A DNA stretch of 64,000 nt, taken from assembly GCA_007748055.1 (NCBI GenBank), contig CP036279.1:6882001-6946000 (forward strand), written 5' to 3'. Positions 17,266 to 26,198 of this stretch are shown piece by piece. Below the pieces are notes generated by a model that worked only from the letters and a program-made list of their open reading frames with translations, was not told the origin of the DNA and did no database searches. The position numbers and the translations under genes were made by a program. Origin of the DNA: Kolteria novifilia (GTDB lineage: Bacteria > Planctomycetota > Planctomycetia > Kolteriales > Kolteriaceae). The stretch's first letter is position 1. Each line of letters starts with the position of its first letter.

Positions 17266-17570
17266 ACGCGGCCTCGTGAATTCGAGAAGAAGGGAAATTG
17301 CCCAGCAGCAACCATACTCGGCCCGAAGGACCAGTGCCAACGAGAATTCCCGAGCGAGGGAAACAGGAGGAAGGACCATCGCCCACCAGGGAAGGGCACT
17401 CGCCCCTGGCCAGCACGCAGTTGTAGGGTGGGCCTTGGCCCATCAGGAAAGGCTGTCGCCCCAGCGAGCACGAGGCATGACGATCGGGTAGGATCAAGGA
17501 AGGGAACCGAACGCACCTCGTCGCATGAGGCCATGACGTGAAGCGATGGCAGCGAACGACTGTCGATCAT

Positions 17571-17723
17571 CGTCAACGGCAACGCCGTCATCTGGTCGTC
17601 AACGGCAACGTCGTCGTCTGGTCGTCAACGGCAACACCTTCATCTGGTCGTCAACGGCAACGCCGTTGTCTGGTCGTCAATGGCAACGCCGTCGTCTGGT
17701 CGTCAACGGCAACGCCGTTGTCT
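17571..17723. repeat. 26-bp tandem array, six units
   Basis: Units begin CGTCAACGGCAAC at 17571, 17597, 17623, 17649, 17675 and 17701, exactly 26 bp apart, with variation mainly in the 11 bases that follow. Two more units stand at about 18173-18221 before the second large repeat copy. Twenty-six is not a multiple of three, so the array is not a protein-repeat region. Not CRISPR: the units are contiguous with no unique spacers. Confidence 0.92.
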
Positions 17724-17922
17724 ATTGAAGCCCAGGGTCGCGCTTCGCGCACCCTGGGTACCGAACCATCAAAAAACCAACCCCGCAAGGGGTTGTCTAG
17801 TGGCGATGAACGGCCCTCTTGGCCAGACTCGGCAGCGTAGTCTAGAAAACCCTTTCAGGGTTTCCGGACCGTTGATCATCGCCACCCAGGGTGCGCGAAG
17901 CGCGACCCTGGGCTTCGCTAGA
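17721..17922. repeat. element with about 35-bp terminal inverted repeats, copy 1
   Basis: Left end TCTATTGAAGCCCAGGGTCG and right end CGACCCTGGGCTTCGCTAGA are inverted copies over about 35 bp, and each end is itself a hairpin (CCCAGGGT..ACCCTGGG at 17731-17758 and 17885-17912). Inside are AACCCC-GCAA-GGGGTT and AAACCC-TTTC-AGGGTTT hairpins. No transposase frame fits. A second copy lies at 18219-18420. Confidence 0.75.
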
Positions 17923-18198
17923 CAATGCCTTCGGCATAAAGTCAAAAACACCGGCACTTCGACACTAAAAAACGAGAGTTCGTGGCCCCCGCACCTCTCC
18001 CGACCGCGTGACATTCCCTACATGAACGGCAACGATTTCCACGCCGCAATCAAACACGATTCCTTGCACAAACGGCAACGGTGTTCTCTTAGGGAGGTAG
18101 CCCTAGGGTCGCGCTTCGCGCACCCTGGGTACCGAACCATCAAAAAACCAACCCCGCAAGGGGTTGTCTAGTCGTCAACGGCAACACCTTCATCTGGT

Positions 18199-18560
18199 CG
18201 TCAACGGCAACGCCGTTGTCTATTGAAGCCCAGGGTCGCGCTTCGCGCACCCTGGGTACCGAACCATCAAAAAACCAACCCCGCAAGGGGTTGTCTAGTG
18301 GCGATGAACGGCCCTCTTGGCCAGACTCGGCAGCGTAGTCTAGAAAACCCTTTCAGGGTTTCCGGACCGTTGATCATCGCCACCCAGGGTGCGCGAAGCG
18401 CGACCCTGGGCTTCGCTAGACAATGCCTTCGGCATAAAGTCAAAAACACCGGCAATTCGACACTAAAAAACGAGAGATCGTGGCCCCCGCACCTCTCCCG
18501 ACCGCGTGACATTCCCTACATGAACGGCAACGATTTCCACGCCGCAATCACACACGATTC
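18199..18560. repeat. second copy of the 362-bp direct repeat
   Basis: Matches 17701-18062 at an offset of exactly 498 bases, with very few differences (for example GGCAATTCG for GGCACTTCG). It includes one 26-bp unit, the inverted-repeat-ended element (18219-18420) and the first 146-bp unit. Between the copies, 18063-18198 repeats part of the left end again, so the block appears to have grown by unequal duplication. Confidence 0.88.
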
Positions 18561-18850
18561 GCTAGGCAATGCCTTCGGCATAAAGTCAAAAACACCGGCA
18601 CTTCGACACTAAAAAACGAGAGATCGTGGCCCCCGCACCTCTCCCGACCGCGTGACATTCCCTACATGAACGGCAACGATTTCCACGCCGCAATCACACA
18701 CGATTCGCTAGACAATGCCTTCGGCATAAAGTCAAAAAACACCGGCACTTCGACACTAAAAAACGAGAGATCGTGGCCCCCGCACCTCTCCCGACCGCGT
18801 GACATTCCCTACATGAACGGCAACGATTTCCACGCCGCAATCACACACGA
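18412..18850. repeat. 146-bp tandem units, three copies
   Basis: Units start TTCGCTAGACAATGCCTTCG at 18412, 18558 and 18704, spaced 146 bp; the third has one extra A. Each carries the hairpin ATGCC-TTCG-GGCAT-like motif and ends near CACACACGATTC. A single related unit lies at 17914-18060 in the first large copy. Confidence 0.88.
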
Positions 18851-18940
18851 TTCCTTGCACAAACGGCAACGGTGTTCTCTTAGGGAGGTAGCCCAGGGTT
18901 CGCGCTTCGCGCTCCCAGAATGGGAATGCGGGAGACCGCG

Positions 18941-19651
18941 CTACCGCTCGACGTAGGATTCCGAGTGGCGTTTGCGAAGTCGGGCGAGGGATCCGAAGGT
19001 GGCGCCGCGCGAACGCGAGGCGGTTTCGGGGCGGTCGGGTTCGATATAGACGTAGTCGCCCGGTTCGACGTGGATCCGCTCGGTCGAGAGGGGACGAAGA
19101 TGGCTATCGAGCTTCACGGTCGCGATGTAGGGAACCTCACCAATCGAGCGTCGCGGCCGAACGACGCGAACGCGATAGCCCTTGCGCGAACGACAGCCGA
19201 CCCGCCTGAGGAAGTCGACGAGCGACTCGCGACCGTGGTAGGCGACGGGCACCGGCTCGTCGAAGTCGCGATCCCCGTAGACGTAGACGAACTGGCCGTT
19301 GAAGGCCCCCACCTCGACACGGCCCTCACCCCAACAGGGGCAGCCCTCCTTGCAAAGGCGCTGGCAGATCTCCGCGGTCGTCATGTTGTCGACGCGAAGC
19401 TCCTTGCCCTCGGGCAGTTCGATGCAGCCATCGGGGCGCACACGAACCTCTTCGCAGGGTCCGCCGTCGGACGGCGTGATGCGAAGCGTATCGCCCGTGG
19501 CGACGCGGTAGTTGGGATCTTGTCGGAGGTTCTTCGTGGAGGTGAGGGAGCGCAGGTGGGACGATTCGAGCACGCCACGACTGGCGCATCCAGCGTTTGC
19601 CAGCGTGAGTGCGGCAAGAACGACCTGTCGAATCATCAACGGGGTCGGCAT
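18941..19651 (-). CDS. polysaccharide biosynthesis/export-like lipoprotein
   Basis: A 236-residue protein with a lipoprotein signal (MPTPLMIRQVVLAALTLANA, G, then C22). The mature part starts with YRVATGDTLRI, the opening of the Wza-type poly_export domain, followed by VRVRPDGCIELP and later a SLBB-like segment (VYVYGDRDFDEPVPVAYHGR, then the pattern ending VEPGDYVYIEP). It would sit in the outer membrane or periplasm and take part in capsule or exopolysaccharide export; partner genes are not adjacent. ATG 19651 starts the signal peptide; the frame extends to a TTG at 19687. AGGAG stands about 15 bases upstream, which is far. Confidence 0.8.
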   Translation of the reverse strand: MPTPLMIRQVVLAALTLANAGCASRGVLESSHLRSLTSTKNLRQDPNYRVATGDTLRITPSDGGPCEEVRVRPDGCIELPEGKELRVDNMTTAEICQRLCKEGCPCWGEGRVEVGAFNGQFVYVYGDRDFDEPVPVAYHGRESLVDFLRRVGCRSRKGYRVRVVRPRRSIGEVPYIATVKLDSHLRPLSTERIHVEPGDYVYIEPDRPETASRSRGATFGSLARLRKRHSESYVER

Positions 19652-19973
19652 CGTGGTAACCGGATGCTCCTGGAGACTCGATGCCAAGCGCCATCCCTGA
19701 ACGGCACTGCCTTCGCGTCATTTCCCTGTCTGACCAAATCGTCTCTTTTGCGCGGTCGACTTTAGGCTAGAATGGGCAACCTAACGAAAATGACGAGATC
19801 GGACACCTTCCAACCGCACCCGCGAGCGGTCGCTTCCGCGCCGTGGCGTGGACTCGAGGCCGATTCGCATGCCGGTCTTGTCGACTCGGGGGCGTGAAGA
19901 TACCTTCGTCATGATCGTGAGGACGAGTCGTCCCCTCGTCGCCTGTTTGTTGCCGCCCAAAGCTGGATGATCG
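19652..19973. other. divergent intergenic region
   Basis: Lies between the export-like lipoprotein (minus strand) and the mutase gene (plus strand) and must hold both promoters. No clear promoter pair, repeat or RNA gene was recognised. Confidence 0.5.
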
Positions 19974-21335
19974 ATGCCGCAGCCATCTGCCGACTACCCG
20001 CTCATTGTCGGAGTCTCCGGAATTCGAGGAATCGTCGGGCACAGCCTGACGCCCGATGTCGTGACCAAGTTCGCCGCCTGTTTCGGCACCCCTCGGTCGG
20101 GAAAGACGATCGTCGTCTCCCGCGACGGTAGGTCCAGTGGCGAGATGCTCGTCCGCGCCGCCACCGCCGGTCTGTTGGCGGTCGGCTGTGACGTGCTCGA
20201 TCTCGGGATCGCTTCGACGCCGACTTGCGGTTTCATGGTGAAAGAACACGGCGCTGCGGGAGGCCTCCAGGTCACCGCCAGCCACAACCCGCCGCAGTGG
20301 AACGGGCTCAAGCTCTTTCGCCCCGAAGGCTTCGTCCTCAGCCCCGACGAAGGCCAACGCGTCGCCGAGGACTACCACGCCGACAACCGGCGCTACGCCG
20401 AATGGGAGTCGATCGGCAACGTGCACGGCAACGTCGACGCGTACCTCCCCCATCTGCATCGCGTCCTTTCGCTCGTCGACGCCGACGCGATTCGACGCCG
20501 ACACTTCCGCGTGGTGCTCGACGCGAATCATGCCTCGGGAGCCGTCTTCGCGCCGCGCCTGCTCGAGATGCTCGATTGCCAGCTCGAGATCCTCGGCGCG
20601 GAGCCCAACGGCCGCTTCGAGCACATGCCCGAACCGATCGAAGAAAACCTCGGCGGCCTGGCCAAAGCGGTGCGCGAGGCCCGTGCCGATATCGGGTTCG
20701 CGGTCGATCCCGACGGCGATCGGCTCGCGGTCGTCGACGGCACCGGACGCTACATCGGGGAAGAGTACACCCTCGCGCTGTCGATCCTGCACCGACTCGC
20801 TCAAAAGACCGGCCCGGTCGTCCTCAACGGTTCGACCAGCCGAGTCTCGGAGGAGGCGGCCCGTCGCTACGACTGCCCCGTCTTTCGCACCAAGGTCGGC
20901 GAGGTTCATGTCGCCGAGCGCATGCTGGCCGAGGGAGCGGTGATCGGCGGCGAGGGAAACGGGGGCGTGATCGACCCGCGCGTCGGCATGGGTCGCGATA
21001 GCAGCATCGCGATGGCCCTCCTGCTCGAACTCCTTACGACCCGCGAGCAGCCCTTGGCGGAGATCGTCGACGAGTTGCCCCGCTTCGAGATCGAGAAACG
21101 CAAGTTCTCCATCAGCGGCCTCGACCTCGCGGCCCTCTTCGACCGCATCAAGATCCACTTCGCCGACGGCGACCTCGACACCGCCGACGGCATTCGCGTC
21201 ACCTGGAAGGATTCCTGGGTTCAGATCCGCGCCAGCAACACCGAACCGATCGTTCGCGTCTTCGCCGAGGCTCGCGACCGGAGCCGCGCCAACGAACTCT
21301 GCGACCAAGTCCACCGACTCATCGAGATCGGATGA
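19974..21335 (+). CDS. glmM: phosphoglucosamine mutase / phosphomannomutase family
   Basis: A 453-residue alpha-D-phosphohexomutase of the cytoplasm. It would interconvert 6-phospho and 1-phospho sugars, feeding UDP-GlcNAc or GDP-mannose synthesis. Motifs in order: substrate loop GVSGIRGIVG (13-22), active-site phosphoserine S103 in TASHNP, metal-binding DPDGDR (about 245-250), sugar-binding GEGNGG (about 326-331) and phosphate-binding RASNTEPIVRVFAE near the C-terminus. The GEGNGG form is typical of the archaeal-type GlmM/phosphomannomutase branch rather than the E. coli GlmM form, so glucosamine, mannose or glucose phosphate could be the substrate. Starts at ATG 19974; its stop overlaps an ATG at 21332. 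Confidence 0.88.
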   Translation: MPQPSADYPLIVGVSGIRGIVGHSLTPDVVTKFAACFGTPRSGKTIVVSRDGRSSGEMLVRAATAGLLAVGCDVLDLGIASTPTCGFMVKEHGAAGGLQVTASHNPPQWNGLKLFRPEGFVLSPDEGQRVAEDYHADNRRYAEWESIGNVHGNVDAYLPHLHRVLSLVDADAIRRRHFRVVLDANHASGAVFAPRLLEMLDCQLEILGAEPNGRFEHMPEPIEENLGGLAKAVREARADIGFAVDPDGDRLAVVDGTGRYIGEEYTLALSILHRLAQKTGPVVLNGSTSRVSEEAARRYDCPVFRTKVGEVHVAERMLAEGAVIGGEGNGGVIDPRVGMGRDSSIAMALLLELLTTREQPLAEIVDELPRFEIEKRKFSISGLDLAALFDRIKIHFADGDLDTADGIRVTWKDSWVQIRASNTEPIVRVFAEARDRSRANELCDQVHRLIEIG

Positions 21336-21361
21336 AGGCCACCAAGGGTAGAGAGACAGCC

Positions 21362-22582
21362 ATGACGAGATCCCTGAAAGCGACGATCACCCTGCTCGTG
21401 GTCGGCGCCATCGCCGGCCCGATCGCCGCGAACGAACCGTTTCTCCTTCGGGACGGCGATCGTGTCGTCCTCGTTGGCGACACGTTGCTCGAACGGGCGC
21501 AGCGGCAAGGCTATTTCGAGACCGCCCTGCTCTCCCGCTTCCCCGACGCCGACGTCACCTTCCGCAACCTGGCGTGGAGCGCCGACACCGTCAACGGCGT
21601 CTCGCGTGCCTACTTCGATGCCCCCGCGAAGGGACGCGAACGGCTCGTCGAGCAACTCAAGACGGCCGATCCGTCGGTCCTCATCCTCGGCTACGGTCGG
21701 GCCGACGCCGCCGCGGGGCCCGATCAGGTCGAAACCTTCGCCAAGGACTATCGCCAGTTGCTCGCCGACGCCGCCGGCAAGGAGACCCGTCTCCACTTGA
21801 TCACGCCGCTGCCCCAAGAAGCGAATTCGACGTCACCGGACGACCTCTCGCAACGGAACGAAACCCTCGCCGCTTACGCGAAAGCCGTCAGGGAACTGGC
21901 GGAGTCGACGGGAGCCCGAACCATCGACCTCGCGGCCTCCGACGAATCACGGGCCGCCCCGCTCACCGACAACGGCGTCCATCCCTCGCCCTGGGGCTAC
22001 TGGTGGCTCGCCCCCGAGTTCGAACGACTGCTCGGGCTCGACAAGCAAGTGATCCTCGTCGACCTCGACGCCAAGGGAAACGTCCACGAGGCCCAGAAGA
22101 CGATCATCACGGACATCAAAACGCCCTCCGGCGGGCTCTCCTTCAACCAGCTCGATCGCCGTCTGCCGACGCCACCCCTACCCGCCCACGCGCCGAAGGA
22201 CGGGGCGCATCCCTGGGTCGTCGAGAGCCGACTGCGGGTTCGGGACTTGCCGGAGGGAAACTATTCCATCGCCATCGACGGCACTCGGGTCGCGACCGCC
22301 TCGGCTCGGGAACTCGCCCAAGGCATCGTCCTGGAGAAGACGCCCGGCCACCAGCAGGCCGAGGAACTCCGCGGCCAGGTGTGCCGGAAAAACCGACTCT
22401 TTTTCCATTCCTATCGACCGCAAAACATCACCTACCTGCTCGGCTTTCGCAAGCACGAGCAAGGACACAACGCCAAGGAAATCGACGAGCTCCGCGAGCA
22501 TGTCGCCGAGACCGAAAAGACGATCAACACACTACGCCAACCGACCAACCATCAAGTCGTGATCCAGAAGGAGTCCTCATGA
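21362..22582 (+). CDS. secreted SGNH/GDSL-like hydrolase
   Basis: A 406-residue exported protein. The signal peptide is MTRSLKATITLLVVGAIAGP with cleavage near IAAN. The N-terminal half resembles SGNH hydrolases: VLVGDTLLER stands in the block I position (GDT rather than GDS), AWSADTVNG and LILGYGRADA in later blocks, and NGVHPSPWGYW supplies the Asp/His pair region. The missing Ser in block I makes hydrolase activity uncertain. The gene ends in an ATGA overlap with the membrane dehydrogenase gene, a pairing typical of planctomycetes and a sign of joint function. ATG 21362 is chosen as the start of the signal peptide; ATG 21332 overlaps the previous stop and would add ten residues. Confidence 0.8.
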   Translation: MTRSLKATITLLVVGAIAGPIAANEPFLLRDGDRVVLVGDTLLERAQRQGYFETALLSRFPDADVTFRNLAWSADTVNGVSRAYFDAPAKGRERLVEQLKTADPSVLILGYGRADAAAGPDQVETFAKDYRQLLADAAGKETRLHLITPLPQEANSTSPDDLSQRNETLAAYAKAVRELAESTGARTIDLAASDESRAAPLTDNGVHPSPWGYWWLAPEFERLLGLDKQVILVDLDAKGNVHEAQKTIITDIKTPSGGLSFNQLDRRLPTPPLPAHAPKDGAHPWVVESRLRVRDLPEGNYSIAIDGTRVATASARELAQGIVLEKTPGHQQAEELRGQVCRKNRLFFHSYRPQNITYLLGFRKHEQGHNAKEIDELREHVAETEKTINTLRQPTNHQVVIQKESS

Positions 22583-25500
22583 CGGGAATGATCGCCCTCC
22601 CGATCGTCTCGATCCTGCTCGCGAGCCTCTCGGCGACGGCCGACGCCGACGCGCCATCGCACGAGATCGAAGCGGCCGAGGGTTTCGAGGTCGAGCTCTT
22701 CGCCGCCGATCCCAACATCGCCAAACCGATCCAGATGACCTTCGACGACCAGGGCCGACTCTGGGTCGCGACCTCGCGCAGCTACCCCCAACTCGAGCCG
22801 GGTGCCGAACCGAACGACCAGATCTATGTCCTCGAAGACACCGATGGCGACGGCAAGGCCGACAAGTCGACCGTCTTCGCCGACGGCTTGCTCATGCCCA
22901 CCGGCATCGCGGTTGGCGACGGCGGCGTCTATGTCGGGCATAGCACCGAAGTACTCCATCTCTCCGACACCGACGGCGACGGCAAGGCCGATCGCACCCG
23001 CGTCGTTCTCTCCGGCTTCGGGACCGAGGATACCCATCACCTCGTCCACACCTTCCGCTGGGGACCGGGCGGCGCCCTGCACTTCGCCCAGTCGATTTAC
23101 ATCCACAGCCACGTCGAGACCCCTTGGGGCGTCCATCGCCTCAACGGCGGTGGCTTCTGGATGTATCGTCCCGGCTCCCACCGGCTCGACGTCTTGGTCC
23201 GTGGCATGGTCAACTCCTGGGGCATCGCCTTTGACAACGCGGGCCAAGCCTTTGGCGTCGACAACGACCACGATTCGGTGAAATACTTTCTCCCGGGAGC
23301 CCGACTTCGGTTCACCCCGGGCGAAAAGCTCATCCTCCAGGGCCTCGTCAGCGACAAGCCGAAGTATTGCGGCGCGGAGATCATCGCCAGCCGCCACTTC
23401 CCCGACGACTGGCAAGGCGACTTGATCACGTGCGATTTCCGCGCCCATCGCGTCTGTCGCTACAAGCTCACCGAGGACGGAGCCGGTTTCGCCGCGAAGG
23501 AGCTCGAACCCCTTCTCTCGTCCGAGGACATCACCTTCCGACCGATCGATGTCAAACTCGGCCCCGATGGGGCCCTCTACGTCTGTGACTGGTACAACCC
23601 CATCATCAATCACGGCGAAGTCGACTTCCGCGACCCCCGGCGCGACAAGACCCACGGGCGCATCTGGCGAGTCGTGCGCAAGGACCGCGAGCTCGCTCCC
23701 AAGCCCGATTTCGCCAACGCCTCCATCGACGAACTCCTCACGCTGCAAACGTCACCGGAGAAGTGGAGTCGGCTCGAGGCACGCCGGGCACTTCTCGACC
23801 ATCCCCGCGAGGATGTTCGCAAGGATCTCGGCGCCTGGGTCGCCAAGCAGTCGGACGACCTACTCAAGCTTCGCGGCTTGTGGACCTATCAAACGCTCGA
23901 GGAAGTCGAGCTCCCGCTCCTGGAGTCACTCCTCGATTCGAAGAATCCCGAGGTCCGTGCGGCGGCGGTCCGTGTCCTCTCCGATTGGCACGATCGCGTT
24001 CCCGAAACATTGAAGCTGCTGACGAAACGTGTCGGCGACGACCATCCGCGAGTCCGTATGGAAGCGGTACGGGCCTTGGCCAAACTTCAGCGCCGCGAGG
24101 CGACGAAGCTCGCCCTCACGGCACTCGATCAGCCGACCGACCGCTTCCTCGACTACGCGCTGAAGCTGACCAGCCGGGAGACCGCTCCACACTGGCTTCC
24201 GACTCTTCAGGATCCGAGCACGATCGCGGGTCTCTCGCCCGAGTCGGCGCGCCACTGGACCTTCGCCCTGTTGGCCCTCGATCACCCCTCCGCCGCCGGT
24301 CCCCTCTTGCAGCTTTGGCGAAAAGGGCTCATCCCCCCCGAGGACCTCCCCAACGTCCTCTCGAGCTTGTCGAAGCATGGCGGACCGAGCCATTTGCGCG
24401 CGATTCTCGACGAAATCGTCTCCTCCGAGAGCGAGTCGGTGACCACCGATGCCCAGCGGGCGCAGTTGCTCGCGACGCTCGCCAGCGCCTCGAAGCTCCG
24501 ACGCGTCAAACCGGACGGCGACCTCTCGAAGGCCCTGACCGGGTTGCTCGGCTCGCCGGAAGCGAACTTGCGGAAGCAAGCGTGCCTGTTGGCCGCGTTG
24601 TGGAACGTCGAGGCTCTCTGGCCTCGCGTCCGGGACTTGGCCGCCAGCAGTGACGCCAAGCCGGCCGTGACCGCGGCGGCGATCGAGGCGCTCGGCGTCT
24701 ATGGGGGCAAGCGAAGTGCCGGCGAACTCGAAAAGATCGTCGCCACCTCCACCAAGCCACAAGATCGGCTCGCCGCCCTGAGGGCTCTCGTGCCCCTCGC
24801 CCCGAAGAATGCCGCCAGACTCGCGGTCCCGTTGCTGACCAAGGCGACCAACGCGGCGGAGGCCAAGCCGGTCTTCGAGGCGTTTCTCTCTCACCGGCGT
24901 GGTCCGGCGGCGCTCGCGGAGGGATTGGGCGGAAACATTCTCGGAGAGGAAGTCGCCCGGGAGGGGATCAATCTGGTCAGCGTCTCCGGGCAAGTCGCCC
25001 CCGGACTGGTCGGGGCCCTTACCAAGGCCGGCTCGCTTCCCGACACCGCGCGAACGCTCAGCAAGGAGCAGCTCGCCAAGCTCGTCGCTCAAGCCCGACG
25101 CCAGGGCAACCCCCATCGCGGCCAGAAGATCTACCAGCGGGAGAAGCTCAACTGCGTCAAATGCCACGCGATCCGAGGCACCGGCGGCAAGGTCGGCCCC
25201 GACCTGACCACCATCGGCGCGAGCGCTCCTCTGGACTACTTGATCGAATCGCTGCTCCTGCCGGGCGCGAAGGTCAAGGAAAACTACCACTCGATGACGA
25301 TCGTCACTGCCGACGGCGATATCGTCACCGGCATCCCCGTCCGCAAGACCAACGACCAAGTCGTGCTTCGTAACGGCGAGGACAAGCTCATCACCATCGC
25401 CACCGCCGACATCGACGAATCGAAGCTTGGCGGCTCGCTGATGCCGGTCGGCCTGACCGACTCGCTCCAGCCCCAAGAGTTCCTCGATCTTGTCCGCTAT

Positions 25501-26004
25501 CTTGGCGAACTCGGCAAGCCCGGCCCCTTCGGACCGACCGAGCAGCTCACCGCCCGAACCTGGCGACTGCTCGGCCCCTTCACCAAGCAGGTCGGCGACG
25601 AACTGCAATCGGGGCTGATCGCGGGGGCCACCCCGCCGCCACCTCGCGCGTGGCGGCCGACGTCGGTGACCAACGCGGGCTGGGTCTCGATCCGCAACTT
25701 CGCCCTCAACCCCGATCGCCCCGTCCTCTACGGCAGCGTCGACGTCGACGTGACCAAACCGGGCAAGTTCGCCCTCGCCCTCGAACCGATCGCCGGCCCC
25801 GCGACGGTCTGGCTCGACGGCAAGCCAATCGCGGCCTCGCAAAGTGATGGGAAGGAGTCGACGTACAACGTCGAGCTCTCCAAGGGCGTGCATCGTTTGC
25901 TCGTTCGGATGGACCTCCACCCCGAGCTGCGTTTCCTCAAGGCTCGCGGGTTCCCGTTGGATCCCGACGCCGAGCTACGTTTCACCATCGACGCGGAGAG
26001 ATAG
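22579..26004 (+). CDS. PVC-type membrane-bound dehydrogenase with haem c domain
   Basis: An exported protein of 1141 residues. A signal peptide opens it (MTGMIALPIVSILLASLSAT). Residues about 30-390 form a beta-propeller dehydrogenase-like domain (EGFEVELFAADPNIAKPIQM, DDQGRLWVATSRSYP, LGPDGALYVCDWYNPII). HEAT-like repeats follow (about 400-800), then a cytochrome c module with CVKCH at 859-863, and a C-terminal beta domain. It probably oxidises a sugar or other polyol in the periplasm and passes electrons to the haem; the substrate is unknown. The start is certain: AAGGAG precedes ATG 22579, which overlaps the stop of the SGNH gene. The open frame running back to 21574 is chance. Confidence 0.92.
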   Translation: MTGMIALPIVSILLASLSATADADAPSHEIEAAEGFEVELFAADPNIAKPIQMTFDDQGRLWVATSRSYPQLEPGAEPNDQIYVLEDTDGDGKADKSTVFADGLLMPTGIAVGDGGVYVGHSTEVLHLSDTDGDGKADRTRVVLSGFGTEDTHHLVHTFRWGPGGALHFAQSIYIHSHVETPWGVHRLNGGGFWMYRPGSHRLDVLVRGMVNSWGIAFDNAGQAFGVDNDHDSVKYFLPGARLRFTPGEKLILQGLVSDKPKYCGAEIIASRHFPDDWQGDLITCDFRAHRVCRYKLTEDGAGFAAKELEPLLSSEDITFRPIDVKLGPDGALYVCDWYNPIINHGEVDFRDPRRDKTHGRIWRVVRKDRELAPKPDFANASIDELLTLQTSPEKWSRLEARRALLDHPREDVRKDLGAWVAKQSDDLLKLRGLWTYQTLEEVELPLLESLLDSKNPEVRAAAVRVLSDWHDRVPETLKLLTKRVGDDHPRVRMEAVRALAKLQRREATKLALTALDQPTDRFLDYALKLTSRETAPHWLPTLQDPSTIAGLSPESARHWTFALLALDHPSAAGPLLQLWRKGLIPPEDLPNVLSSLSKHGGPSHLRAILDEIVSSESESVTTDAQRAQLLATLASASKLRRVKPDGDLSKALTGLLGSPEANLRKQACLLAALWNVEALWPRVRDLAASSDAKPAVTAAAIEALGVYGGKRSAGELEKIVATSTKPQDRLAALRALVPLAPKNAARLAVPLLTKATNAAEAKPVFEAFLSHRRGPAALAEGLGGNILGEEVAREGINLVSVSGQVAPGLVGALTKAGSLPDTARTLSKEQLAKLVAQARRQGNPHRGQKIYQREKLNCVKCHAIRGTGGKVGPDLTTIGASAPLDYLIESLLLPGAKVKENYHSMTIVTADGDIVTGIPVRKTNDQVVLRNGEDKLITIATADIDESKLGGSLMPVGLTDSLQPQEFLDLVRYLGELGKPGPFGPTEQLTARTWRLLGPFTKQVGDELQSGLIAGATPPPPRAWRPTSVTNAGWVSIRNFALNPDRPVLYGSVDVDVTKPGKFALALEPIAGPATVWLDGKPIAASQSDGKESTYNVELSKGVHRLLVRMDLHPELRFLKARGFPLDPDAELRFTIDAER

Positions 26005-26198
26005 GTTCGGGCTTCGCCATCGAGTCCTTCGGAGGTGAACGGAGACTCGATCGTGGTCACTGCCCCACGAGCGGCCAGTGGCACCCGGCGACCATTGGTG
26101 CCCCGAAGGACAACGCACACGCGCATGCCCACGCCAGCGTGGACATGGCCCCCAAGGCGGTGGCGACCGAAGAGCAACTCGTTCCGATCCGCTTGGGC

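Larger units (their letters stand above)
17266..18940. repeat. repeat mosaic without genes
   Basis: About 1.7 kb. The first 300 bases include a GTAGGGTGGGCCTTGGCCCA palindrome near 17423-17442. From 17571 the region is built almost wholly of repeats: a 26-bp tandem array, two direct copies of about 360 bp, three tandem units of about 146 bp, and many hairpins. Open frames inside are repeated along with the DNA and are not credible genes. Sub-elements are listed separately. Confidence 0.9.

Noticed and set aside
17571-17723. CRISPR-like regular repeat
   Set aside because: The 26-bp units are contiguous with no unique spacers, and no cas gene is present in the window.
17680-18956. Several open frames of 60-160 codons in the repeat mosaic
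   Set aside because: They recur with the repeats, differ in frame between copies and have no ribosome sites or domains.
21574-22578. In-frame upstream extension of the PVC dehydrogenase (335 codons)
   Set aside because: It overlaps the SGNH gene in another frame, is Arg-rich, and the real start at 22579 has AAGGAG and a signal peptide.
23926-25920. 664-codon minus-strand open frame opposite the PVC dehydrogenase
   Set aside because: Composition rich in Gly, Arg, Asp and Val typical of antisense frames in GC-rich genes; no domain or start signal.
26085-26180. Plus-strand AHAHAHA-type reading next to hypB as a nickel-binding peptide
   Set aside because: The His alternation depends on one frame with no start signal and lies on the strand opposite hypB.
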